The notes below the pieces were generated by a model. It was not told where the DNA came from and ran no database searches. It worked only from the letters and a program-made list of their open reading frames with translations. DNA of 37,212 bases from Candidatus Atribacter alterifermentans (GTDB taxonomy: Bacteria > Atribacterota > Atribacteria > Atribacterales > Atribacteraceae), in assembly GCA_012517635.1 (NCBI GenBank), contig JAAYUP010000058.1, positions 1 through 37,212 of the forward strand, read 5' to 3'. The position numbers and the translations under genes were made by a program. Of this stretch, positions 6,917 to 13,871 are shown piece after piece. Positions within the stretch are counted from its first letter, which is position 1; the number at the start of each line of letters is the position of its first letter.

Positions 6917-8542
6917 ATGGCGAAATCAATCATTTTCGAGGAAGAAGCCAGACAATCAATTTTAAGAGGAGTTAAGATTCTGTCTGAAGCCGTTAAAGTA
7001 ACTTTAGGTCCAAAAGGAAGAAATGTTGTTATTGAAAAGAAATTTGGGTCACCTACTATTACCAAAGACGGAGTAACCGTTGCTAAAGAAATTGAATTAG
7101 CTGATCCGAAAGAAAACGTTGGAGCTCAGTTAGTTAAAGAAGTTGCTTCTAAAACGAGTGATGTTGCTGGAGATGGAACAACGACAGCTACAGTTCTTGC
7201 TGAAATCATTTATCGTGATGGTTTACGGAATGTCGCAGCTGGTTCGAACCCAATGCTACTTAAAAGAGGTATTGATAAAGCAGTTGATGAAGTAGTAAAA
7301 AAATTAAAGGAAATGAGCAGAGAAGTTGGCGAGAGAAAGGAAATAGCACAAGTCGCTGCCATTGCTTCCAACAACGATGAATCTATCGGAAATATTATCT
7401 CTGATGCGATGGAGAAAGTTGGAAAAGATGGAGTTATCACTGTTGAAGAAGCCAAAGGATTAGAGACAACCATGGAAGTTGTTGAAGGACTCCAGTTTGA
7501 TAGAGGATATCTCTCACCTTACTTTATCACTGATCCTGATCGCATGGAAGTTGTTTTAGAAAATCCGTATATCCTTATTTACGAGAAGAAGATATCAGCA
7601 ATTAAAGATTTACTCCCTCTGTTAGAAAAGGTTGTCCAAAGAGGAAGGCCTTTACTTATTATCGCTGAAGAAGTTGAAGGCGAAGCCCTTGCTACTTTGG
7701 TGGTTAATAAGCTGAAGGGAGTCATAAATGGAGCAGCAGTGAAAGCACCTGGGTTTGGTGATCGAAGAAAGGCCATGTTGGAAGATATTGCTATCATGAC
7801 AAATGGTACTTTCATATCCGAAGATTTAGGTATTAAATTAGAAAACCTTACCCTTAATGATTTAGGAGAAGCGAGTAAAGTAGTAATTGATAAAGAAAAT
7901 ACTACCATTATTGAAGGCAAAGGCTCTAAAGATAAAATTGTTGCCAGAATGAACCAGATTAAACGTCAGATTGAAGAAACGACTTCTGATTATGATCGAG
8001 AAAAATTGCAAGAAAGATTAGCGAAAATTGCTGGTGGTGTTGCTGTCATTCATGTTGGAGCAGCGACCGAGGCTGAGATGAAAGAAAAGAAAGCCCGGGT
8101 TGAAGATGCTCTTCATGCTACCCGTGCTGCAGTCGAAGAGGGAATTGTTCCTGGTGGAGGAGTTGCCTTAATTCGTTGTGCTTCGGTAATTGATAGCTTG
8201 CCTTTGACCGGAGATGAAAAAGTTGGAGCAAATATCGTCAAAAAGGCTTTAGAAGAACCAGCTCGAATGATCGCTGAAAATGCTGGAGAAGAAGGTTCAA
8301 TCATTGTCGAGAAAATTAAAAATTCAGAAAAATTAACCTTTGGGTTTAATGCACTAACCAATGAGTTTGTTGATATGTACGAAGCAGGAATAATTGATCC
8401 AACTAAAGTAACCCGAGCAGCACTACAAAATGCAGCGAGTGTGGCTTCTATCATGTTGACTACCGAATCAGTTGTGACCGAGATACCTGAAAAGGAAAAA
8501 ACGCCTCCAATGATGCCACCAAATCCCGATATGGGTTATTAA
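6917..8542 (+). CDS. groEL: Chaperonin GroEL
   Basis: A 541-residue Hsp60 chaperonin, the usual length. It contains the ATP-binding segments TLGPKGRNVV, TKDGVTVAKEI and GDGTTTATVLA near the N-terminus, the apical region with APGFGDRRKAMLEDIA, and the C-terminal equatorial elements VVPGGG-like (IVPGGGVALI) and DPTKVTRAALQNAASVA. The C-terminal tail is short and proline/methionine-rich (ends PPNPDMGY) rather than a long GGM repeat. AAAGGAGG precedes the ATG. It forms an operon with groES, and a strong intrinsic terminator follows 24 bp after the stop. Confidence 0.98.
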   Translation: MAKSIIFEEEARQSILRGVKILSEAVKVTLGPKGRNVVIEKKFGSPTITKDGVTVAKEIELADPKENVGAQLVKEVASKTSDVAGDGTTTATVLAEIIYRDGLRNVAAGSNPMLLKRGIDKAVDEVVKKLKEMSREVGERKEIAQVAAIASNNDESIGNIISDAMEKVGKDGVITVEEAKGLETTMEVVEGLQFDRGYLSPYFITDPDRMEVVLENPYILIYEKKISAIKDLLPLLEKVVQRGRPLLIIAEEVEGEALATLVVNKLKGVINGAAVKAPGFGDRRKAMLEDIAIMTNGTFISEDLGIKLENLTLNDLGEASKVVIDKENTTIIEGKGSKDKIVARMNQIKRQIEETTSDYDREKLQERLAKIAGGVAVIHVGAATEAEMKEKKARVEDALHATRAAVEEGIVPGGGVALIRCASVIDSLPLTGDEKVGANIVKKALEEPARMIAENAGEEGSIIVEKIKNSEKLTFGFNALTNEFVDMYEAGIIDPTKVTRAALQNAASVASIMLTTESVVTEIPEKEKTPPMMPPNPDMGY

Positions 8543-8566
8543 AAAATAAAAAAATGCTATAATAGT

Positions 8567-8600
8567 ATAGCCCGGAGGGATAACTTCTCCGGGCTATTTT
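8567..8600 (+). terminator. Intrinsic terminator after groEL
   Basis: A perfect 11-bp stem, ATAGCCCGGAG (8567-8577) with CTCCGGGCTAT (8587-8597), has a 9-nt loop and is followed by TTTTG. An extended -10-like TGCTATAAT (8555-8563) abuts its 5' side. Confidence 0.85.
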
Positions 8601-8633
8601 GTAAGGCAGCTGAGAGATGGGGAGGAAGCAAAA

Positions 8634-8927
8634 ATGCCAATTTATGAATACCAGTGTACCGAGTGTGGAAATGTGTTTGAAGAGCTACAGTCATTTTCTG
8701 ATAAGCCAATAACTCAATGCCCTATCTGTAAAGGAAGAGTGAGGAAGCTGGTAAGTAAGGGTGTCGGTTTATCTTTTAAGGGAAGCGGTTTTTATTGTAC
8801 CGATTACCGTTCTTCTCATTCTTCGCCTGTTCATTCGAGTTGTTCAAGTGGTTGTAACACTGGGAGTTGTTCAACATGTGGTACTTCATCAAGCTCAAAA
8901 GCGAAGACTTCGAAAACTGCTGAATAA
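8634..8927 (+). CDS. FmdB-family zinc ribbon protein
   Basis: A 97-residue small protein with the FmdB/CxxC regulatory-protein N-terminus: MPIYEYQCTECGNVFE, then CPICK (about residues 30-34), giving a four-cysteine zinc ribbon, then KLVSKG and GFYCTDY. The C-terminal third is a low-complexity Ser/Cys/Thr-rich tail with further Cys pairs, typical of the family. GGGGAGG before the ATG supports the start. Biological role is poorly defined across bacteria; FmdB was named as a putative regulator of formamidase genes. The next gene starts one base after its stop codon. Confidence 0.9.
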   Translation: MPIYEYQCTECGNVFEELQSFSDKPITQCPICKGRVRKLVSKGVGLSFKGSGFYCTDYRSSHSSPVHSSCSSGCNTGSCSTCGTSSSSKAKTSKTAE

Positions 8928-8928
8928 T

Positions 8929-9381
8929 ATGGGCGGCTTTTCATATATTCTGATCTTTGCAGTTTTGATAGTAGGGGCAGTCGTCTGGGGTTTGAAGAGG
9001 AAAAAGACGGTCTCGGTTTCTGATTTTTGGCAAGAAAGAGAAAAAGAATATTCAGAAAAAAGAATACTTTCATCTTTTTCTCGTTATTTAGGAGGCCATG
9101 CCCGTTTTGAAAATACGACGGAAGGCCTCCTTTTTTTAATGTCGAAAAGTTTATGGTTTGAGAATTTTGAAAAAGGTGCAAATATTTTTGGATTTGCCTT
9201 TCCATTCGAAAAAGTCATTTTTCGAATTCCCCTCTCCCGGATTGGGCAAACTAAAACAATCCCCGAGAAAGAGCTCATCTCTCAAGGCATACTACATCCC
9301 AATATGAATGTTAGACGAGTCAATCGGAGACCAGAATATCTTTCGGTCAGTTATATCGATGAATGGGGAAGAGAAAAATAA
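8929..9381 (+). CDS. Membrane-anchored hypothetical protein
   Basis: A 150-residue protein I do not recognise. Residues 4-21 form one hydrophobic helix (SYILIFAVLIVGAVVWGL) followed by KRKK, so the remainder probably faces the cytoplasm. The rest is a soluble domain with a FGFAFPFEKVIFRIPLSR stretch and no recognised motif. I chose ATG 8929, one base after the fmdB stop. It lacks a clear Shine-Dalgarno sequence, so translation may depend on coupling to fmdB. The same frame is open further upstream across fmdB, but that part has no coding character. A small zinc-ribbon ORF continues in the same frame just beyond the TAA. Confidence 0.65.
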   Translation: MGGFSYILIFAVLIVGAVVWGLKRKKTVSVSDFWQEREKEYSEKRILSSFSRYLGGHARFENTTEGLLFLMSKSLWFENFEKGANIFGFAFPFEKVIFRIPLSRIGQTKTIPEKELISQGILHPNMNVRRVNRRPEYLSVSYIDEWGREK

Positions 9382-9396
9382 TTATTTTTTGATAGT

Positions 9397-9555
9397 ATGA
9401 TTGACCTTTCACAATGGCATCAAGCCATAAAAGCTGCTTTAGAAGATTATATACCTGATGAAGAAGAAGAAAAGATTGGTGCATGCCCGAAATGCGGGAA
9501 AAAAGTATCTCCTGATTTTAAACTCTGTCCATATTGCGGTTGCCGATTATCTTAG
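9397..9555 (+). CDS. Small double-CxxC zinc-ribbon protein (52 aa)
   Basis: A 52-codon reading frame from ATG 9397 to TAG 9553-9555. Residues 1-25 are a short acidic helix-like segment (ending DEEEEK). Residues 30-49 form a zinc ribbon with CPKCG and CPYCGC, about 10 residues apart, much like the zinc-ribbon tails of many membrane or regulatory proteins. There is no clear ribosome site. It is in exactly the same frame as the gene ending at 9381, separated by one TAA and five sense codons. It may therefore be the detached C-terminal zinc ribbon of that protein rather than an independent gene. The paired CxxC pattern makes chance unlikely. Confidence 0.6.
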   Translation: MIDLSQWHQAIKAALEDYIPDEEEEKIGACPKCGKKVSPDFKLCPYCGCRLS

Positions 9556-9756
9556 AAAAAATCGGATTATAAATAAGCACTTGTCCATTCTCATTCCACA
9601 GATATTCTCTCATATAAAGATATAAAGAAAAAAGTGAAATAAAGTTTATAGGTAATTTTTTCATTAAAATTTTTGTTAAAATTACCTTGTTGTCTTTTCA
9701 ATAAATAAGGAGTTATTTTTTAATAAATCGATGAGAAAGGGATAAAAGGTTTATTG

Positions 9757-10680
9757 ATGAAGGGGCTGAAAATTGGGCATTATACAGATTTGAATGTTTA
9801 TACCGGAAGTACAGTATTTCTTTTTGAAAGAAAAAATCGTGCTATAGCCTCAGTTCGTGGGGGTGCACCGGGAAGTAGAGAGCTAAATGCTCTTGCTCCT
9901 GGGCAATTAGTGGAAAATATTGATGCCTTAGTATTTTCGGGAGGTAGCTCTTTTGGAATTGATAGCATGTCTGGTGCAGTTGAATATCTGCGCCAAAAGG
10001 GAATCGGATATAAAACAAAAGCTGCCAATATTCCTATTGTTGCCGGTGCAGTAATCTATGATTTAGAAGTTGGTGAAAATGCTCCTCCTCATTCCGAGTG
10101 GGTTTATGCTGCCTGTGAAAATGCAACAGAAAAGCCCAAAGAAGGATCAGTTGGAGCTGGTACTGGAGCCTCGGTTGGAAAAAGTTCAGGAATTCGATTT
10201 GCCATGAAGAGTGGTTTTGGATGGGGAAAATCCCCTCATCATCGAGATGGTATTCATACTTTTATTGTTACCAACGCGTTAGGTGATATTTATGATCCAA
10301 GTTCAGGACAATTATTAGCCGGCAGAAGAAATAAAAGTGGAGAAATTGAAGGCTTTATGAAAAATCTTCAAATAAATTCTGATTTAATATCTTATTATAA
10401 TACCACCTTAGCTTTGATTGTTCTGGACTATTTTTTTTCAAGAGAAGACCTTTTTATGCTTTCTCATGTTGTACATTCCGCTTTATCAACTTGTATTCGA
10501 CCCTATGCAACTCTTTTTGATGGGGATACCATTTTTATGGTTTCAATGGGTGATCGACGTCCCAATTATCTAAGTGTTCTTCAAGGTTTATATGAAAGTG
10601 TTACCGAAGCAGTTATTCATTCAGTTTTATTCGCTGAAGGATTACCTGATTTACCTTCTCGAAATGATATAATAAAATAA
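9757..10680 (+). CDS. P1 (DmpA/NylC-type) self-processing N-terminal nucleophile hydrolase
   Basis: A 307-residue P1-family (S58) aminopeptidase/amide hydrolase. These precursors cut themselves to expose a Ser or Thr nucleophile. Seen here are SVRGGAPGSREL, FSGGSSFGIDS, the VGAGTGASVGK glycine-rich region and YYNTTLALIVLD. The NTT at about residues 215-217 is the expected self-cleavage site, with Asn-Thr as in nylon-oligomer hydrolase NylC rather than Gly-Ser as in DmpA. A TTG at 9754 directly precedes ATG 9757; I use the ATG. It stands alone between a 200-bp AT-rich gap and the PanT leader. Substrate is unknown; D-amino-acid peptides, beta-peptides or other amides are possible from the family. 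Confidence 0.88.
   Translation: MKGLKIGHYTDLNVYTGSTVFLFERKNRAIASVRGGAPGSRELNALAPGQLVENIDALVFSGGSSFGIDSMSGAVEYLRQKGIGYKTKAANIPIVAGAVIYDLEVGENAPPHSEWVYAACENATEKPKEGSVGAGTGASVGKSSGIRFAMKSGFGWGKSPHHRDGIHTFIVTNALGDIYDPSSGQLLAGRRNKSGEIEGFMKNLQINSDLISYYNTTLALIVLDYFFSREDLFMLSHVVHSALSTCIRPYATLFDGDTIFMVSMGDRRPNYLSVLQGLYESVTEAVIHSVLFAEGLPDLPSRNDIIK
10665..10673 (+). promoter_or_regulatory. Candidate extended -10 promoter for the ECF S-component gene
   Basis: TGATATAAT is a perfect extended -10 element lying within the last codons of the P1 gene. Transcription from it would start near 10680 and give a leader of about 170 nt before the S-component gene. No good -35 was found. Confidence 0.4.
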
Positions 10681-10715
10681 AGGAATTGATAGAATCATAA
10701 TTTCAACTGAAAAAG

Positions 10716-10849
10716 AAGGAGGTGTAAGTTTCATCATATAGTGTGTTTGTTTGGTTTAAACCGTCGACCCAAAAGGCGGCGAGAGATGGATAAAGGAAAT
10801 TCTTTATCCGTCTGGTATCTCAATAAGAGAACTAGAACGGAGGGAAAAA
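10716..10849 (+). promoter_or_regulatory. Structured leader RNA upstream of ECF S component; riboswitch-like, class not recognised
   Basis: The leader holds these elements: AAGGAGGTG (10716-10724) with no gene behind it; palindrome GGTTTAAACC (10753-10762); CCGTC (10761-10765) able to pair with GGCGG (10775-10779); and a perfect 8-bp hairpin GGATAAAG/CTTTATCC (10788-10809). GAGAT (10783-10787) can pair with ATCTC (10817-10821), enclosing that hairpin. The same ATCTC can instead pair with GAGA (10827-10830) next to the ribosome site GGAGGG (10839-10844), giving two exclusive folds. It matches no riboswitch consensus I can recall (TPP, FMN, THF, preQ1, pan). A ligand-sensing role in pantothenate uptake is inference. 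Confidence 0.45.
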
Positions 10850-11362
10850 ATGAAACTTCAAATTAAAAAGCTAGTATTAGCCGGCGTTTTAGGAGCAATT
10901 TCTATTGTTCTTAGCGTAACTCCAATTGGGTTAATCCCAGTTCCAAATCTCTCAGGATCAGCAACGACTATGCATATACCGGCAATTGTCGGTGGAATAA
11001 TAGGTGGTCCATTCGTTGGTGCTTTGGTTGGGCTTTTTCTTGCTTTTGCTACTATGAATTTGTTCTTCGCCATGGGAGTTAATCTCCTTGCCTGTTTTAT
11101 CCCACGAATATTAATCGGTGTGGTAGCATATTATATTTGGATTGGTTTAAAAAAGGGGAATATTGGTATTTTTGTGTCAAGCTTAGGAGCTACTTTTGTT
11201 AATACGATAGGAGTCTTAGGTTTAGCTGTTTTGTTTGGAAATTTTACTTTACAACAGATAACACCAATTATTGCTTTAAATGGAACATTAGAATTGATTT
11301 TTTCAGCGGTTATTGTTCTTCCTTTGGTCAAAATACTCCAACGCCAATTTCCACCAAAATGA
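10850..11362 (+). CDS. ECF transporter S component, probably pantothenate (PanT-like)
   Basis: A 170-residue integral membrane protein with about five or six hydrophobic helices. It is the substrate-binding subunit that pairs with the shared ECF energising module, which is not in this window. The segment ATTMHIPAIVGGIIGGPFVGALVGL is the typical loop and helix of the small-vitamin S-component family. The next gene on the strand is coaX, the first enzyme of pantothenate use, which is the main reason for suggesting pantothenate. Folate, riboflavin or another vitamin cannot be excluded by sequence alone. GGAGGG lies 5 bp before the ATG. A structured leader precedes it and a repeat-rich region follows. 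Confidence 0.82.
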   Translation: MKLQIKKLVLAGVLGAISIVLSVTPIGLIPVPNLSGSATTMHIPAIVGGIIGGPFVGALVGLFLAFATMNLFFAMGVNLLACFIPRILIGVVAYYIWIGLKKGNIGIFVSSLGATFVNTIGVLGLAVLFGNFTLQQITPIIALNGTLELIFSAVIVLPLVKILQRQFPPK

Positions 11363-11405
11363 GAATTTTTAAGTTTTTCTTTTAATGCCATTGGCTTTTT
11401 ACCGA

Positions 11406-11457
11406 CTTTACAGGATAAACCTTTATGCCACGTTGCAGCACCAGTTGAGGATGAAAA
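11406..11457 (-). repeat. 52-nt intergenic repeat, copy A
   Basis: Read on the minus strand, it matches 35958-36009 on the plus strand at 45 of 52 positions with no gaps. The core is TGCTGC-AAC-GTGGCA, a hairpin in which the changes relative to copy B preserve pairing as G-U wobbles. It lies 44 bp beyond the S-component stop codon. Confidence 0.75.
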
Positions 11458-11466
11458 TAAATTGCT

Positions 11467-11553
11467 CCTTCGCCCTAATTCTCTTCCACCAAGGGGCGAA
11501 GGAAAAAATGAGTAAAAGAATGAGGTAGTTCCTTCTCCCTTGATGGGAGAAGG
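11467..11553. repeat. Two tandem related stem-loops
   Basis: CCTTCGCCC (11467-11475) pairs with GGGCGAAGG (11494-11502), and CCTTCTCCC (11531-11539) pairs with GGGAGAAGG (11545-11553). Both 9-bp stems are perfect and differ at one pair. They resemble REP-like intergenic elements found widely in environmental genomes. Confidence 0.65.
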
Positions 11554-11612
11554 TAAGGATGAGGGTGAAAGCCCAGGATTCGACATGCCATGGCAGGTCA
11601 CTCCATGAATCG

Positions 11613-11640
11613 GGCGCAATACATTGCGCCTCCTCCTTTT
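11613..11640 (+). terminator. Possible terminator: GGCGCAA hairpin with T-run
   Basis: GGCGCAA (11613-11619) pairs with TTGCGCC (11624-11630) across a TACA loop, followed by TCCTCC and a seven-base T-run. It could end the PanT transcript, or be another copy of a dispersed palindromic repeat. Confidence 0.5.
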
Positions 11641-11741
11641 TTTAATTCTTTGTTAGGACTCGATACATAAATCTCAAAAATGGACTTACGGGATAGCGAA
11701 TATGATTAATGCATGGTATTTTAGAGAAAACATTATTGTAT

Positions 11742-11757
11742 TATAATGCTATATAAT
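11742..11757 (+). promoter_or_regulatory. Paired TATAAT boxes upstream of coaX
   Basis: Two perfect TATAAT hexamers lie at 11742-11747 and 11752-11757. No strong -35 precedes either. Initiation would give a very short leader before the coaX start. Confidence 0.4.
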
Positions 11758-11773
11758 ATACTAAGGTGGTGAA

Positions 11774-12553
11774 TTGAATAAGAACATGCTTTTAGCTATA
11801 GATGTTGGAAATACCCATACCACTTTTGGAATTTTTCATAAAGAAAAACTTCTTGCTGATTGGAGAGTTTCGACTTCCTCACGTCGAACTAGTGATGAAT
11901 GGGGGTACATTTTAAAAGAACTCATAACCGATCAAGGCATCGAGAAAAAAAACATTAATCAAGTGGCAATATCCTGCGTGGTTCCTCCAGTCCTCAATAC
12001 TCTTCATGAACTATTTGAAAAGAAATGGATAAATGCATTAATGGTGATCGGTCCAGGAGTTCGTACTGGTTTATCTATAAGAGCGGAACCAAAAGAAACC
12101 GGTGCTGATCGAATTGTTAATGCTGTAGCAGCTGCACATCTTTATGGTGGTGATTTGGTGATAATCGATTTTGGAACAGCAACTACTTTTTGTGCTATTA
12201 ATGCCAATCGTGAATATTTGGGAGGATCAATTGCTCCAGGAATAGGAATTTCTCAAGAAGCTCTCTATGAAAAAACTGCCCGTTTACCTCGAATTGATAT
12301 TGAAATACCGGATAAATGTATTGGGCGTAATACGGTTGAGGCAATGCATTCAGGCATTTTTTATGGGTATATCGGATTGTGTAGAGAAATTGTTCTGAAT
12401 ATGAAAAAAGAATTTGCTCCAAAAGCACGGGTTGTTGCTACTGGAGGATGGGGAACATTTCTCCATAGTTATTGTGATTTTATTGATTTTTTTAATCCAA
12501 CACTGACCCTTGAAGGTTTGAGAATTATTCATGAACTTAATCAAAAGTCATGA
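11774..12553 (+). CDS. coaX: Type III pantothenate kinase
   Basis: A 259-residue cytoplasmic kinase that phosphorylates pantothenate in the first step of coenzyme A synthesis. Motifs are AIDVGNTHTTFG (phosphate-binding, with catalytic Asp at residue 10), GADRIVNAVAA (110-120), IDFGTATTF (131-139) and GGSIAPGI. Length fits CoaX. The chosen start is TTG 11774, close behind TAAGGTGGTGA, which nearly matches the full anti-Shine-Dalgarno complement. The alternative ATG 11786 is 16 bp from that site but would give the more usual N-terminus (MLLAIDVGNT). It overlaps the bactofilin gene by 23 bp. The upstream S component probably supplies its substrate. Confidence 0.95.
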   Translation: MNKNMLLAIDVGNTHTTFGIFHKEKLLADWRVSTSSRRTSDEWGYILKELITDQGIEKKNINQVAISCVVPPVLNTLHELFEKKWINALMVIGPGVRTGLSIRAEPKETGADRIVNAVAAAHLYGGDLVIIDFGTATTFCAINANREYLGGSIAPGIGISQEALYEKTARLPRIDIEIPDKCIGRNTVEAMHSGIFYGYIGLCREIVLNMKKEFAPKARVVATGGWGTFLHSYCDFIDFFNPTLTLEGLRIIHELNQKS

Positions 12554-12890
12554 AAATGTAAAAGACATTGCAATACTGGGAGATCAAACTCGTCTGGATG
12601 GTCACTATCAAGGTGAGGGAACGGTCATGATTCAGGGCGAATTTCATGGATCTATTGATTCAATGAATATCATTATTACCCGACATGGACAATCAAATGC
12701 ATTTATCCAGGCAAAAAACTTAGAAATTTGGGGAACTTTAGCCGGTTTTACTCGAACAGAAAAGGTTATTTGTCGTAGTTCATGCCGAATAACGGGAATA
12801 ATTATGTCAAATGGAATTGCCATAGAACCTGGAACTACGTTTGAGGGTGGATTAACATTCCCCCAAACTGGTGATAGTGGTGAAAAGTAA
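12531..12890 (+). CDS. Bactofilin-family polymer-forming protein
   Basis: A 119-residue bactofilin-like protein. These cytoskeletal proteins form beta-helical filaments at the inner membrane in many bacteria. The short-repeat beta-helix is seen as RLDGHYQGEGTVMIQGEFHGSI, then NLEIWGTLAGFTRTEKVICRSSCRITG, then GIAIEPGTTFEGGL. The rise in hydrophobic/glycine positions every 8-10 residues fits the fold. The start ATG 12531 lies inside coaX and has only a weak ribosome site, so translation is probably coupled. The end overlaps the next gene by 20 bp. Two internal Cys residues (VICRSSC) are unusual but not diagnostic. Confidence 0.82.
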   Translation: MNLIKSHENVKDIAILGDQTRLDGHYQGEGTVMIQGEFHGSIDSMNIIITRHGQSNAFIQAKNLEIWGTLAGFTRTEKVICRSSCRITGIIMSNGIAIEPGTTFEGGLTFPQTGDSGEK

Positions 12891-13785
12891 AACAATCGTA
12901 AGTGTGAGTTTAGGGTCTTCGCTTCGCAATCACCAAGCTGAAATTGAATTATTGGATTTTAGAATTCATATTAAAAGAATAGGCGTTGATGGTGATAAAA
13001 AAAAGTTTATACAAATTTTAAAGGAGTTAGATGGCAAAGTTGATGCATTTGGTTTGGGTGGTGCTGACCTTTACTTACGGGCTGGACGGTATAAATACCA
13101 GGTGGTTGATATTGCTAAAATGGTTTCAGTTTTAGAAAAAACTCCAATTGTTGATGGCGGAGAACTTAAAGAAACCTGGGAAAGAAAGGTTCCACAAATT
13201 TTGGTCGAAAAGGAAAAAATGGATTTACATGGAAAAGTCGCGCTTTTTATGAGTGGGATGGATCGTTATGGATTAGCAGAAGGACTTTCTCAACAGGGTT
13301 GTCGACTTTTAATTGGTGATATGCCTTTTGCGTTAGGAATTCCCATCCCTTTAACTCGGCTTTCAACTCTTCGCTTTCTTTCCATTCTTATGATGCCAGT
13401 GCTAAGACGACTTCCATTGAAAGTTTTATATCCAACCGGAAAAAATCAAGAAGTACGAGTTTCTCGGTCTCCTCATCTTTTTAAAAGAGCCGATATTATA
13501 GCTGGTGACTTTTTATATATTAATCGATTTATGCCGGATGATATGAATGGGAAGATTATTATAACTAACACAGTCACAAATAATGATATTGAAACTCTTC
13601 GGAAGTTTGGAGTGAAAATACTCGTTACAACTACTCCTGAGATGAATGGGCGTTCTTTTGGTGCGAATGTTCTTCAAGCAATATTTGTTTCAATTCTTGA
13701 GAAGCGTCCTGAAAAAATTTTGCCTGAAGAATATTTACATTTAATGGATGTCTTAAAAATTCAACCTCGAGTGCTTTATTTATAA
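12871..13785 (+). CDS. Conserved protein, resembles genes labelled quinate 5-dehydrogenase
   Basis: A protein of about 304 residues. From memory, its N-terminal half (TIVSVSLGSSLRNHQAEI, then VDAFGLGGADLYL) resembles Firmicute proteins labelled quinate 5-dehydrogenase, an assignment I regard as unproven. I see no classical GxGxxG Rossmann motif. Three in-frame GTG codons (12871, 12877, 12880) are possible starts, none with a clear ribosome site. The 20-bp overlap with the bactofilin gene suggests coupling. It ends 86 bp before the aminotransferase gene. A COG5322 dehydrogenase lies 2 kb downstream, so the two may work in one pathway. Function should be treated as unknown. Confidence 0.7.
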   Translation: MIVVKSKTIVSVSLGSSLRNHQAEIELLDFRIHIKRIGVDGDKKKFIQILKELDGKVDAFGLGGADLYLRAGRYKYQVVDIAKMVSVLEKTPIVDGGELKETWERKVPQILVEKEKMDLHGKVALFMSGMDRYGLAEGLSQQGCRLLIGDMPFALGIPIPLTRLSTLRFLSILMMPVLRRLPLKVLYPTGKNQEVRVSRSPHLFKRADIIAGDFLYINRFMPDDMNGKIIITNTVTNNDIETLRKFGVKILVTTTPEMNGRSFGANVLQAIFVSILEKRPEKILPEEYLHLMDVLKIQPRVLYL

Positions 13786-13871
13786 AAAAATCCATTCGAA
13801 AATTCTTGAACTACGATTGGGTTTATTGAAAAAGGGGATGTAAATAATGAAAACCACGGAGGGATCGACAA

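Larger units (their letters stand above)
11363..11773. other. Intergenic region with repeat and hairpin cluster
   Basis: 411 bp without a convincing gene. It holds a 52-nt repeat shared with 36.0 kb (11406-11457, minus orientation), two related 9-bp hairpins (11467-11553), the palindrome TGCCATGGCA (about 11587-11596), a GGCGCAA/TTGCGCC hairpin with a following T-run, and two TATAAT boxes just before coaX. Confidence 0.6.

Noticed and set aside
7210..8454. Long open frames on the minus strand opposite groEL (three of 87-113 codons)
   Set aside because: They mirror the codon structure of a confident groEL gene, have no ribosome site or recognisable domain, and are expected shadows.
8761..8928. 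N-terminal extension of the 8929 gene inside fmdB
   Set aside because: It would overlap the confident FmdB frame for its whole length and the translated sequence has no membrane-protein or domain logic before MGGFSYIL.
10740..10868. Leader peptide reading from GTG through the PanT leader (about 42 codons)
   Set aside because: The frame is open but lacks a spaced ribosome site, is rich in Arg/Lys from structured RNA and overlaps the PanT start; RNA structure is the better explanation.
11131..11619. 162-codon minus-strand frame across the PanT 3' end and the repeat region
   Set aside because: It runs through hairpin repeats and the antisense of a membrane gene; composition is repeat-derived (Ser/Pro/Gly) and no domain is seen.
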